Shown piece after piece: positions 10,858-20,054 of a DNA stretch of 64,000 bases. The stretch's first letter is position 1; each line of letters begins with the position of its first letter. A program made the translations under genes and the position numbers. The DNA is from Muraenolepis orangiensis (Eukaryota > Chordata > Actinopteri > Gadiformes > Muraenolepididae). A model generated the notes under the pieces. That model saw only the letters and a program-made list of their open reading frames with translations. It was not told the origin of the DNA and searched no databases. The stretch is from the NCBI GenBank assembly GCA_027704905.1, contig JANIIK010000500.1:62001-126000 (forward strand), read 5' to 3'.

Positions 10858-11035
10858 ATATGTAAATTTGTAAAAAAAAAAAGAAAAAAAAAAGACTTGT
10901 GTTGAATAACAATGTACTACACTGATGTTTAATGTCGTTCCGATTTATGATTATGGATTGAGAGAAATGTATGGCTCCATATTATTATTTTAATTTATTA
11001 TTGTACCTTACCTGGTAGCAATAAGGGGGGCGATG

Positions 11036-11447
11036 TGTAGGAGCCATTATTTGGTTACTTGTGATGATGACACCTGCTGGCCGATCTATATATTGTTGTA
11101 GCTTCTATTGTGGCGCACTAAGGGTTAATTGGCCCGAGTGGTTCACCGGTGGCTCACGCACCTGTGTTAATTAGCTGAAGACAAAGGACTGTGGGCAGAA
11201 CAGTGTGGAAATGTTTGGAGACGCCAGCAGGAAAATGGTTTTTCAATTGATATGTTGATATGTTGATATGTTGATATGTTGATACGTTTATAGTTTGAGT
11301 TATTCTTGATGAATCGGCCCTTTTTACTTTGTAAAGAGCTTAATTAAACACGGAGTTTAATTTACCTTTGTTTGAAGGAGTTTTATTTTGGAATCTATTG
11401 AAACCCCTGAGGCGTCAAGATGAAGTGACTTAATGGAAGGCACTACA
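11036..11447 (+). repeat. 3' LTR of the Pao element
   Basis: 412-bp LTR, near-identical to 4084-4502 apart from one fewer TTGATATG unit and a few changes near 11316. Preceded directly by the polypurine tract (AATAAGGGGGGCGA) and followed by the right target duplication ATAAC at 11448-11452. Confidence 0.93.
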
Positions 11448-11852
11448 ATAACATTTAATAAAATTTAAATAAAATGAATAAATGAGAATCGTATCTGTGT
11501 TATATTACAGTGTTACGTTGATTTGTTTGTCTATCTCGGTCCATGCACGACGCATTTGAGTGGTTTTGTGTTGGAAAAACAATGCAACCAATCAGATATT
11601 TTTCTGGGTTGCTGGGAAGAATATCCTTCAACCAAAGTATTCCCGCTGACTTTGGCCCTTAGACTGAATGAGAGCGTACGTTTGGATTGACAATTTGATC
11701 AACCAATCATATCGTGATTTGTAGCCAATGGGCGTATTCTTTTAGATTTCCCCGCAGCTCAATAAGGAGCTAGAAGGTGCAAGGTGGTGGCTGGCGCGAG
11801 AGTGGATCTAGCGTAGTGTTACGTTTTCTACGTTGTTTTTTTTTACGTTAAA

Positions 11853-12074
11853 ATGGCAACAGGTGAAGATGTCGTTGCGGATTTATTGTCTGAACCATTT
11901 TCAAGACGACCATTTAATGTTAAGATGGACATTATTAAAAAAGGCCGTCCAACACCTAACAATCTGGAGCTGACTCAAGTAGTTAAAGCAGGCTATGTTC
12001 GCCATTTTCAGAGTAGCAACTGGGAACGATACCCGTGGCTAACGGGCTCTACTAGCCACAAGAGGCTCTACTGA
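11853..12074 (+). pseudogene. hAT transposase N terminus (zf-TTF-like)
   Basis: 73-codon frame from ATG 11853 (MATGEDVVADLL). The segment from LSEPFSRRPFNVKMDIIKKGRPTPN to RHFQSSNWERYPWLTGS strongly resembles the start of ZMYM1/TTF-type hAT transposases, where a KGRPTP..L motif precedes a TTF zinc finger opening with YPWL. The frame ends after HKRLY, exactly where the first zinc-binding cysteines should follow, so the finger, RNase H-like core and dimerisation domain are missing. It lies inside the hAT boundaries 3972-13273, which supports the family call. A promoter-like GC/AT transition and a tract of eight T precede it. Confidence 0.65.
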
Positions 12075-12397
12075 TGGGAGTGTTGCTGTTTGGGACCGAC
12101 CAGAGGGCAGGGAATTGGAACTTATTTTGGATCTGAAAAGCGATCATCTTTATGACCTGATGGTGGTCGAACAATTCATCCAGAAGGACAGGAGAATGGA
12201 TTTGGTCTTTAAGTGAACATCATTGGTGAGTGACACTCATTTGTCTTTGCTGGTTTTGTCTCAGTGTTGCGTCTCGTTGAGCTGGTTGTTGCATTTTGTT
12301 TCCACACACTTGTTGACTGATTAGTTAATGGCTGACTTGGGTTTGTTAAGCATTGTTGTGCATTTGAATTGAGTTTGGACTTGATCTTTCTTTGCAT
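12075..12397 (+). other. hAT interior, short open stretch of unknown origin
   Basis: After the transposase stop, a second frame stays open from about 12071 to 12217. It reads TDGSVAVWDRPEGRELE and SDHLYDLMVVEQFIQKD before TGA. DLMVVEQF is reminiscent of the SCAN/Gypsy-Gag helix, but the stretch is too short to assign. A GGTGAGTG splice-donor-like string follows at about 12222. The remaining ~170 bp shows nothing recognisable. Confidence 0.35.
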
Positions 12398-12620
12398 CGC
12401 TTAACGTGAAAAGACTTGACGTAACTAAGAGTTACAAAACCGCGATCAATAATCACCTAATTTGCATATGTTTTGTCATTAGCACTTTCACCTTTTCACT
12501 TTCATTTTGACAGGTGAAAGTGCTAATGACAAGACATATGCCAGAGACATTTGGTGATTATTGATCGCTATTTTGGAACTTAAAGTTCCAAAGTTACGTT
12601 AAGCCTTTTCACGTGAAGCG
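12398..12620. repeat. Fold-back inverted repeat
   Basis: Two arms of roughly 95-107 bp (12398-12492 and about 12514-12620) are inverted copies of each other. Both read CGCTT[A/C]ACGTGAAAAG at the tip and GTCATTAGCACTTTCACCT at the inner edge, and both contain GCGATCAATAATCACC. The spacer is about 20 bp. The structure would form a long hairpin. It may be a MITE inserted in the hAT, but no clear target duplication was found. No coding potential. Confidence 0.8.
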
Positions 12621-12846
12621 TTTTAGACTGTCCCTTTAACCGATAGCCTGTGTGGTGGTCTGTGTTGGGCTGTTACTTCACTACATGGACTCTGCTTTAC
12701 AACTAGGGTCCACTTGGGAATTGGCTGCGACAATCTGATCTTCCTAAATGAGATAAGGCATAAAGTGACTCCTCCGTGACGTCCGTCTGACTAGAACAAC
12801 TGAATTTTCGAATGGTGGTGGTGATGGTGGGGGTGGTGGTCTACAG

Positions 12847-13233
12847 CAGGGGTTCCCAAAGTGGGGGTCGCGGGACCCCGAGGGGGGGGGGGGGGGGTCG
12901 CGAGATGATTTCAGAATCCTCTTGATGTGACCATGAGGTTTTATTGTTAATAATAACGTGTGCATAGATATTTTTATATATGTACAGGTGACGAATAAAG
13001 GAATTTTGATTCCGACAGATTCACGACAGTATCATTTGCAGCTGAAAAAAAAGCCACACAATTTTCAATATCACGATTACCCCCCCCCCCCTTGGACTTC
13101 ACGATGTTCTCGATTGTGAAGATCTGTACACACGTTGTTTTTAATGTTCCAGTCCCTCCGGTGATAGTGGGGGGGGGGGGGGGGGGGGTCTGTTATGTTG
13201 GGGGTCGCGGGCTGAAAAGTTGGGGAACCCCTG
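12847..13233. mobile_element. Non-autonomous hAT MITE
   Basis: 387-bp element with inverted ends CAGGGGTTCCCAAA and TTGGGGAACCCCTG. Exact 8-bp duplications GTCTACAG flank it at 12839-12846 and 13234-13241. It contains G-runs near 12885 and 13170, and a C-run followed by TTGGACTTCACGAT near 13080-13105. No ORF. It inserted in the right end of the larger hAT element. Confidence 0.93.
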
Positions 13234-13273
13234 GTCTACAGAAGGTCCAGTTGTGATACACGCTTCGCCACTG

Positions 13274-13584
13274 AAATACACTGACTTAAAGTTGGTGTTC
13301 AGTAAGTCACGGGCCACGTCCTTACCCCCACACCGACCCTATGACTGCACAATTGACCTGCTACCAGGCGCATCTCCTCCCAAGGGACAAATCTACTCTC
13401 TCTGCCCGGTCCAAAGAGCAGCTATGGAGAAGTACATCAACGAGTCTCTGGCTGCGGGAATTATTGGTCCTTCTTTCTCTCCAGCCCGGGCAGGGTTTTT
13501 CTTTGTGGAGAAGAAAGATAAATCGCTACGCCCGATGTATCGACTATCGAGGCCTTAATGATGTGACAGTCAAGAATCGCTATC
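13274..13584 (+). pseudogene. Chromovirus RT fragment, right part
   Basis: Plus-strand continuation of the chromovirus at 3565-3971. It carries the conserved pre-RT block (DLKLVFSKSRATSLPPHRPYDC), then IDLLPGASPPKGQIYSL and the start of the RT fingers (FFFVEKKDKSLRP). A small indel near 13535 shifts sense into RGLNDVTVKNRY. It ends at 13584, where the LTR of the reversed Pao element A begins. The first 8 bases are the right hAT target duplication. The rest of this RT is not in the window. Confidence 0.85.
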
Positions 13585-14067
13585 TGTAGCTACACCGGTC
13601 CAATGAGTTAGGCCACGAAACATACTGATGTCTTCCAAGGTTTTATTTCTCTCCTCTCTCTCTCCGAGGACACCGTGTAAACTACAAAAGTAAACAACAT
13701 ATTTATTCAAAGTTTACACAAGGCTAAATCAGTCTTCAATATTAACACATTAATAACAAAATAAACACATTTACCGTGTGCGCCTCTTGAACCTTGTGTA
13801 GTCTATTTGACGGCGGACATTAAACGCGCACTCTCCTCCGCCACCATGTTGCTTTGACCCACAATGCAACGCCTTTGACCCAACTGTGGTCATGTGACTC
13901 GCAAATTGACATTTACATTTGTATTAAATGAACATCAACTTCCCTAGAGACTATTAACATTATATTATTGAACAATCATTTTGTAACTTTATAAAATATA
14001 ATAATATGAGCAGATAAGCAAACACAAAAAGTAATATTTTAACATACATGTCTTTCGGACCGTTACA
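13585..14067 (-). repeat. 3' LTR of Pao element A
   Basis: On the minus strand it starts TGTAACGGTCCGAAAG at 14067 and ends CGGTGTAGCTACA at 13585, giving a 483-bp TG...CA unit directly after the polypurine tract. Only one copy is in the window, so the ends rest on that context and on the break in the chromovirus frame at 13584/13585. Confidence 0.7.
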
Positions 14068-14227
14068 CTCCCACCAAATTACTATGATTTATTAAAAACT
14101 TGAACATAAACGTCAATAAATCTAGTAATTTCAAGAACCAAGGTGAATATATGCAAGAACTCAACAATAGCACTTTAAATTCCCCACACAGGCTAGTATT
14201 CAAGATTTCTAAGTTCTCATTAGAACA

Positions 14228-14895
14228 CTTCTTAGTTGTTCTCTACAAGTACAACTAGTTTATGAATAGGACGCTCAAGAATGGATGGTTTTACAGGTCA
14301 AAATTAGTCCATATCTTTTTTGGTCTTTACGCCCTTGCTTTGTGTGAAATGGTCCAAAACAATCCATTCCACAGTATGAGAATGGTGGAGAGGGGTCAAC
14401 ACGGTAAGCAGGTAGATCCGCCATCTTTTGCATTTCTGTTGGCCTGCGAGCTCTTCTGCACACAACACATTGTTTAATGTGGTTTGCCACAACTTTGATA
14501 CCACCCACAATCCAATATCCATTTGCTCTCAGTTCGTTGAGGGTTTGTCCTCTTCCTTGATGTTGGGTTTTCTCATGGCAGTAATCTAGGATCAAATGTG
14601 TGACCACACCGCGTTTTGGTAGGATCACTGGATGTTTCAGGTCAAAAGATAGGGAGCCCTTCTTTAATCGTCCTCCCACCCTGAGAACACCATCTTGCAA
14701 CACTGGGTCGAGCTGAAACAATGAATGACTGCGTGGCAGTTTACCCTGACTCAGTAGTTGTATTTCCTCTCTGAAAGCATCCCCTTGTGCCAACTTCACT
14801 AGCACAAGACTGGCTCTTCTTCTGTCTTCAACGCTTATGGGTTCTGCCATTTTGGATCTTATTGCCAATCGCTGGATTCGAGCAATAGCACCCAA
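14228..14895 (-). pseudogene. Pao A integrase, internally deleted
   Basis: The minus-strand frame 14895-14275 gives integrase: DPVLQDGVLRVGGRLKKG, LPKRGVVTHLILDYCHEKTQHQGR (zinc-binding histidines), CVVCRRARRP and the first core block (SYCGMDCFGPF). Sense breaks near 14290 after RYGLILTC. The next recognisable residues, LERPIHKLVVLVENN near 14282-14228, are the very end of DUF5641. Most of the core, including the second catalytic Asp and the Glu, has therefore been deleted. Confidence 0.8.
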
Positions 14896-15035
14896 TGCTA
14901 TGCTCCATTTTGAGAATCTTTTGAGAAGAAATTGCCCTCTTTTACTACCTTAACTTGTAGTGATTGGGTTGTTTTGACTTCTGGATCAGCCACTAGGAGC
15001 TATGGTTTCAATATTGGTGTGACAATGTCTCTTTC

Positions 15036-15653
15036 TCACAGGAACTTGGGTCCAGTCAGCCAATTTGAACTGACCAATTCTGCCACTTTGAGGCCTCTGG
15101 AGGCATGATCCGCCGGATTGTGATCTGTATCAACGTAACACCACTGTGCTGGGTCTGATCTTTCTCTGATTCTTTGGACTCTGTTTGCGGCAAAAAAATG
15201 AAACATTCTAGCTTCATTGTATATGTATGCCAAGACAACTTGCAAATCAGTCCAAAAATATTCCTGGTCAATCTTGAGCTCCAGCTCCTCTTTCAACATG
15301 CAACTGATCGCTGATGAGACAACTGCTGCCGTCAACTCCAGCCTTGCTATGGTGACAGTCTTGGTGGGTGCAACTCTCGCTTTACCTATGACCAAAATGA
15401 TCTCATCTCAGTCATCTAACCAGCCTTCCCACTGTGGCTTTAGTTCTTCAGGAAGTGGTTCATCCCATCCTATGCCTCTTTGACACATCTCCTGCAGTAT
15501 TTTCTCCCTAGTAGGAGGAAGGGAGCCACAAAGACTAATGGGTCGAAACACAGAGGCTACTGTTGAGAGGGTTCCTCGCTGTGTTGCTGGTTTTTCTGCT
15601 AGATTTAGTGTAACTTTAAATGAGAATGTGTCGCTGCTCACACTCTTGACCAT
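15036..15653 (-). pseudogene. Pao A RNase H and RT thumb region
   Basis: Two adjoining minus-strand frames. 15653-15408 carries the RT end (RGTLSTVASVFRPISLCGSL, WDEPLPEELKPQW). 15395-15036 carries RNase H (MVIGKARVAPTKTVTIARLELTAAV, YFWTDLQVVLAYI, HNPADHASRGL). TDLQ sits where Pao normally has SDS. Several frame breaks separate these from neighbouring pieces. Confidence 0.8.
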
Positions 15654-15694
15654 GGTTGAGATTCACATCCTGGACTCCACTGGCTCGCTCACTG

Positions 15695-16876
15695 TCAGGA
15701 ATTAACTCCAAAACTTCTCTTGTTAGAGATGAACTTGTGGAGGTGCAGTCTCCCATTTGCACATATAGTTTGTGCTTCTCTTACCAGTTTGATGGCAGTA
15801 TCCACAGATTCCACACTGATGAGACCATCATCCACATAGAAATTCTTCCTGATGAAGTAAGCTGCTGCAGGATACTGCTTTTCATTTTGGCTTGCAAGAT
15901 ACTTCATTCCATAATTTGCGCAGCCCGGGGATGATGCTGCTCCGAAAATATGAACTTTCATACGATACTCTTTTGGCTCTGAAGTTGTCTCCATTTTCCC
16001 ACCACAGGAATCGTAAGTAGTCTCTATCCTCTGGGCTTAAACGAAACCTGTGGAAAATCTTCTCTACATCACAAAGGACTGCGATTGGATGTTTGCGAAA
16101 TCTACAGAGTACCCCTGTCAGTCCATTTGTGAGATCAGGGCCAGTTAGTAAGTGATCTGATGTGGGATCCACCACACATTTCTTGCTTTGGGTTGGTTCT
16201 CAGCTTTCTCTGCATCTCCATCTTTAAAGACACCTTCCATGAACTTGATGTAGTCCTCCTTGAATTTGGGATTTTTCTCAAACTTTCTTTTCAGATGGTT
16301 CAGTCGCTTGAGAGCCAGTAGCTTGTTCTTTGGTAGTTGTGGGCGCATCTTAAAGGGAAGTTGCATTTCCAAGTGTCCCTCTGTATTTAGATGTATTGAT
16401 TCATTAAGTATTTGTAGGAACTGGATGTCATCTTGTAATATGCTCACTTCTCTATCATTTGTATCGTTGAAGTCCGATTCCAGGGCTCTAATGACCATGG
16501 TTGGTGTCAATGGAGGCAGTTCCTTCACATGTACACGGTGGCACAGACCTATTACTACTCTTGACTTTGCTACCTGTGTTGAGCTGCCAACAATACTCCA
16601 ACCTAGGTCGGTCTTGACAGCATATGGTTCATCGTCACCTCCAGTGCTGACCTGTCGAGGCGCCAGAGCTCTGGAGCAGTCATAGCCTATTAAGAGTCCG
16701 ACCTCACAATCCATCAGCTCTGGTATCTCCTTGGCCATGCTGTTCAGGTGTTTCCACCTTTTGGCAATTTCAGAGGTAGGTATGTGGGAACGTTCAAGGG
16801 GAATGAAATCTCTGGTATAGGAAGGCGGCAAGTTAATGAAGCTTTGCTCGAACTCTGTGGTCTCTGTAAGTGGTAC
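15695..16876 (-). pseudogene. Pao A protease end and RT core
   Basis: Minus-strand frames 16876-16145, 16175-15882 and 15994-15695, in transcription order. The first covers the protease-RT linker and RT N terminus (LLIGYDCSRALAPRQ, PYAVKTDLGWSIVG, MQLPFKMRPQLP, WWIPHQ). The second covers RT fingers (LLTGPDLTNGLTGVLCRFR). The third holds the catalytic box RKNFYVDDGLIS and LHLHKFISNKR. Two frameshifts near 16160 and 15985 break it. At its upstream end (about 16876) it fuses to LINE sequence, which makes the apparent 280-residue frame to 16987 partly chimeric. Confidence 0.8.
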
Positions 16877-17556
16877 TATCTCCGAGGACCTCACATGGTC
16901 CACGCACACCACACAAGTGGTGAAAAGGGCACAACAACGCCTGTATTTCCTCAGGCGTCTGAAGAAATTCAGCATGGGCCCCCGCATCCTGAGAACATTC
17001 TATACCGGCACCATGGAGAGTGTTCTTACAGGGTGTATCACCGCCTGGTACGGGAACTGCACCGCACTCGAGCGCAGAGCGCTTCAAAGGGTGGTGGGAC
17101 GGCCCAGTATATCGTTGGAGGTGAGCTCCCCTCCCTCCTGGATATTTACAATCAGCGGTGCAAGGCCAAACGCATCATAAAAGACAATGCCCACCTCAGC
17201 CACGGACTGTATTCACTTTTACCGTCAAGCAGGCGATACCGCAGTATGTGTGCCGTACAAATAGACTCCAAGATAGCTTCCACAGTCAGGCCATCAGGCT
17301 GCTGAACAAGGGCGTATAGCATATAACAATGTATATTTTATTACATTGATTTATATATACATATTGCTCTTTTTCTGTGCCTCTATATTGCATTTTATAA
17401 ATTGCATTTTTATTTTTATTTACTTTATGCTATTCTATTTTTATCTTATTTTTATAACTGCTGTCTGTCGTTGGGTATTGCACATAAGATTTTCACTCAC
17501 TGCTTTATACTTGTGTAAACTGTGAAGTGACAATAAACTTGACTTGAGTTGTGGGC
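16877..17556 (+). mobile_element. 5'-truncated LINE (family of 31900-34897)
   Basis: Plus-strand 3' end of the Rex1-like family seen at 1-1313 and 31900-34897. It begins within SEDLTWSTHTTQVVKRAQQRLYFLRR and reads through FSMGPRILRTFYTGTMESVLTGCITAWYGN and RALQRVVGRPSISLEVSS with an intact C-terminal frame to about 17180. A ~350-bp 3' UTR with GTGACAATAAACTTGACTTGA follows. The tail repeats ACTTG, matching the CAAGT tails on the other strand elsewhere. It inserted into, or joined to, Pao element A. Confidence 0.85.
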
Positions 17557-18180
17557 TTCAACTTAAAAAAAGAAAAACAGGAAGTAGAAGCACAGAGGCG
17601 TGGTCTGATTTCCCGAAGGCCGTCTGTGCAACAGCGCGATAATAGTGCTGAATGGTTGTATATCAGTGATCAAGAGTCTTGCTGTGTCTAGTCGGACATG
17701 AGATGTGTTGATAGTATTTTGGCAATACCTTCTTTAGGTTGCATTTTGAAGTCCCGATGGGGACTGCCTCGGGGTAGCGATTCTGAAGTTTGCTCACCTC
17801 GGTGTAAAGTTAGTTCAATGCGATGTTCGCATCAGCCCATGGTTGGATGTATATAGCGTAATATGTGAGATTAGCGAATGAGAATTGCATAGATTTCGAG
17901 AGAATCCGGGTGGTTGCAGTGCTTCACCAGGTTTCATGGAGGTCAGCCACGTCAAAATCATGGCGCAACACTCTGATTTGGCAGTTCAGTGTGTCGGTCT
18001 TGTAAGCGAGAGATTGGATGTTGGCAAGGAGAATGCTCGGTAGGGCTGGTTTCCATCCCTTCCGGCGTGTCCTAACCAGTAGGCCGCCACAGGAGCCCCT
18101 CATGCGGGTGCATTTGTTATTTGGCGCCGGGGCCTGATACTAAACTAATATACTACTAAATAAATAATAAATAGAAAACT
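17557..18180 (-). pseudogene. LINE endonuclease-region fragment
   Basis: Degraded minus-strand remnant of an APE-type LINE. Near 18030-17930 it reads PSILLANIQSLAYKTDTLN...HET, the conserved start of the endonuclease domain. Near 17640-17580 it reads GKSDHASVLLLPVF, the SDH active-site block near the domain end. The sequence between is shortened and full of stops. Ends are approximate. Confidence 0.55.
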
Positions 18181-18274
18181 AAAAAAGTGCGACGTAAACT
18201 GCGGGAGCTTGAGAGAGACTGCTCTTCTTCAGCACACTGATACCTGGACTCTTAAAAATAACGACATGGGTTCA

Positions 18275-18400
18275 ATGTCGTACCAGGAGAAGTGGCAGCT
18301 AAGCTTGGACATCAACAAACTGCCCGGCGACAGACTGGGCCGAGTTGTTCAATCACGGGAGCCGTCGCTGAAGAACTCCAATCCAGATGAGATTGAGATA
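18275..18400 (+). pseudogene. BET-family bromodomain protein NET-domain fragment
   Basis: 42 codons, MSYQEKWQLSLDINKLPG followed by DRLGRVVQ, SREPSLKNSNPDEIEI. This is the NET (extra-terminal) domain start of BRD2/BRD3/BRD4/BRDT, which in intact proteins binds chromatin effectors. The residues that normally link RVV to QSREPS are shortened by about three codons. Sense ends at DEIEI, before the rest of the domain (the DFETLKPSTL part). No bromodomains, no intron signals and no flanking BET sequence are visible. It lies between two LINE fragments, so it looks like a captured, processed piece and not a gene. Confidence 0.8.
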
Positions 18401-18614
18401 GCCGTCGCGGCCCAGCCCCCGCGCCGCACCCCTCCTGCCCAAGAGTGCCCAGCTGCCCCCCGGCCCTGCTCCTAGCTCCATCACGCCTGCCACCACCATC
18501 GCTCCCCAGTCCTCATCGGCACCCTCTCTGCCCATCGCCCTCCCTGAGCGGGCACCCCCCTCTTCACATCTCCCCTCCCCTACAACGCACAGCATCCTGG
18601 GAACGCTGTCTGTC

Positions 18615-18778
18615 GGTATCCAGACTCCTCGCCTGTCCCTCACTACTTTGCTGTCTGCTACCTGCCGGTACCCCGCTGATCGACTTCTTGGTATCCAGAC
18701 TCCTCGCCTGTCCCTCACTACTCGCCTGTCTACTACCAGCCGGTACCCCACTGATCGACTTCTTGGTATCCAGACTCG
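18615..18778 (+). repeat. 75-bp tandem repeat
   Basis: Units start with GGTATCCAGACTC at 18615, 18690 and 18765, giving two full copies and a short third. The copies differ at a few positions. They lie in the 5' region of the deleted L2. Confidence 0.9.
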
Positions 18779-19112
18779 ATTCACATCCGTCTCAAGATGG
18801 CAGCACGTCTCGTTCTGTGTCCGTCTGTCTGTATGATTGAGTGATTACATCTAAATTGTCTGGCTGACACTTTAAATTGTTCAACTGCTACATCTCAAAT
18901 CCTAATCGTATATGTAGTAGTGTGAATTACCGGTGGAAATACCAGCTACTTGGACTATTGGAGCCTGTTCAACTCGGCAACCGGACTACACATCGTTGAT
19001 CTTGATGGGTCCAATTATTTTTCTCATCCTAAAGGGAAGTTCCTGGCTTTTTTAATTGTGCACTGATCTGTATCTGACTGTATCTGTATCTGTATCTGAC
19101 TGTATCTGACTG

Positions 19113-20054
19113 TTGAACAACTTGGGACCCCTTCTGTTTTCTCTTTACACTAAATCGCTAGGCTCTGTAATCGCATCTCATGGCTTCTCCTATCACTGCT
19201 ATGCGGATGACACTCAACTGTTTCTCTCCTTTCCCCCCTCAGAAACCCAAATAGCAACACGCATCTCGAAATGCCTGGCCGACATCAGCAGATGGACAGC
19301 CGCCAACCACCTGAAGCTCAACCTTGACAAGACTGAGCTCCTCTTCATACCGGGGAAAGACTGCCCTCAGATGGACCTACTGGTCACCATCGAGAACACC
19401 CAAGTCTCCCCCTCAACCACAACAAGAGACCTTGGTGTGGTGGTAGATGACCAGCTGTCCTGCAATGCCAACGTCACCGCGGTGGCCCGATCTTGCAGAA
19501 TTGCCCTCTACAACATCCGCAGGATCCGGCCCTTCCTCACACGTGAAGCGGCCCAGATCCTGGTCCAAGCGCTCGTCATCACCCGCCTCGACTACTGCAA
19601 CTCTCTCCTGGCGGGACTCCCCGCCTCTGCAACCAAGCCCCTCCAACGCATCCAGAACGCAGCAGCACGCCTGGTATTCAACCTACCGAAATTCTCCCAC
19701 GTGACCCCTCTCTTCCGCGAACTCCACTGGCTTCCGGTAAATGCTCGCATCAAATTCAAGATTCTGGTGCTGACCTTTAGGGCAGTCAATGGAACTGCCC
19801 CGGCCTACCTCCAGGCGTTGGTCAAACCCTACATCCCAGCCAGAGCGCTCCGCTCAACTTCTGCCAGGCGACTTGTTCGACCTTCACTAAGGTCAACCAA
19901 ACATCGCTCGTCCAAAACCCAGCTCTTCACGGCTCTGGCCCCACAGTGGTGGAATGAACTCCCGTCTCATGTCAGGACGGCAGAGTCCCTCGCCAGCTTC
20001 CGCAAGAGACTCAAGACCCACCTGTTCAGAGTCCACCTGGACTCTCCTTTGTGA
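19113..20054 (+). CDS. L2-type LINE RT C-terminal half
   Basis: 313 codons, open to TGA at 20052. It begins at GPLLFSLYTKSLG, just after where PQGSVL should be, and contains the catalytic YADDTQLFLSF (about 19200-19232). KLNLDKTELL, TTRDLGVVVDDQLS, RLDYCNSLLAGLP and HWLPVNARIKFKIL follow, then the C-terminal LAPQWWNELPSHVRTAESLASFRKRLKTHLF. The N-terminal half of RT and the endonuclease are absent. The apparent first codon is only where the frame opens, not a proven start. Confidence 0.85.
   Translation: MNNLGPLLFSLYTKSLGSVIASHGFSYHCYADDTQLFLSFPPSETQIATRISKCLADISRWTAANHLKLNLDKTELLFIPGKDCPQMDLLVTIENTQVSPSTTTRDLGVVVDDQLSCNANVTAVARSCRIALYNIRRIRPFLTREAAQILVQALVITRLDYCNSLLAGLPASATKPLQRIQNAAARLVFNLPKFSHVTPLFRELHWLPVNARIKFKILVLTFRAVNGTAPAYLQALVKPYIPARALRSTSARRLVRPSLRSTKHRSSKTQLFTALAPQWWNELPSHVRTAESLASFRKRLKTHLFRVHLDSPL

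Larger units (their letters stand above)
4084..11447 (+). mobile_element. Complete BEL/Pao LTR retrotransposon
   Basis: A 7.36-kb element bounded by two near-identical LTRs (TGTAGG...CTACA) and an exact 5-bp target duplication ATAAC (4079-4083 and 11448-11452). Internal order is gag with coiled coil and zinc knuckles, then DUF1758-type protease, RT, RNase H, integrase and DUF5641, the BEL/Pao arrangement. The polypurine tract AAGGGGGGCGA ends at 11035. I could not identify a convincing tRNA primer site next to 4503. Four frame breaks (near 5715, 6834, 10450 and 10670) mean this copy is probably not autonomous, although the LTRs suggest recent insertion. Confidence 0.93.
3972..13273. mobile_element. 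hAT transposon, split by later insertions
   Basis: Left end CAGTGGTGAAGCGT (3972-) and right end ACGCTTCGCCACTG (ending 13273) are inverted repeats with one mismatch. They are flanked by identical 8-bp duplications AAATACAC at 3964-3971 and 13274-13281, the hAT signature. Own sequence is about 3972-4083 and 11453-12846 plus 13242-13273; the remainder is a Pao element, a possible fold-back and a MITE. A zf-TTF coding piece at 11853-12074 fits a ZMYM1/TTF-type hAT transposase. Removing the block plus one duplication joins the chromovirus protease and RT segments in frame, which independently confirms the boundaries. The catalytic transposase domain is not present. Confidence 0.85.
13585..16876 (-). 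mobile_element. BEL/Pao element A, 3' part only, with LTR
   Basis: Minus-strand Pao element: polymerase fragments from the protease end to DUF5641, a polypurine tract (TTTGGTGGGAG) at about 14068-14078, and one LTR. Its 5' half is gone: at 16876 it is cut by a plus-strand LINE. It inserted into the chromovirus RT fragment. CTATC at 13580-13584 is the expected duplication, but its partner is not in the window. Sequence differs clearly from the other two Pao elements here. Confidence 0.85.
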
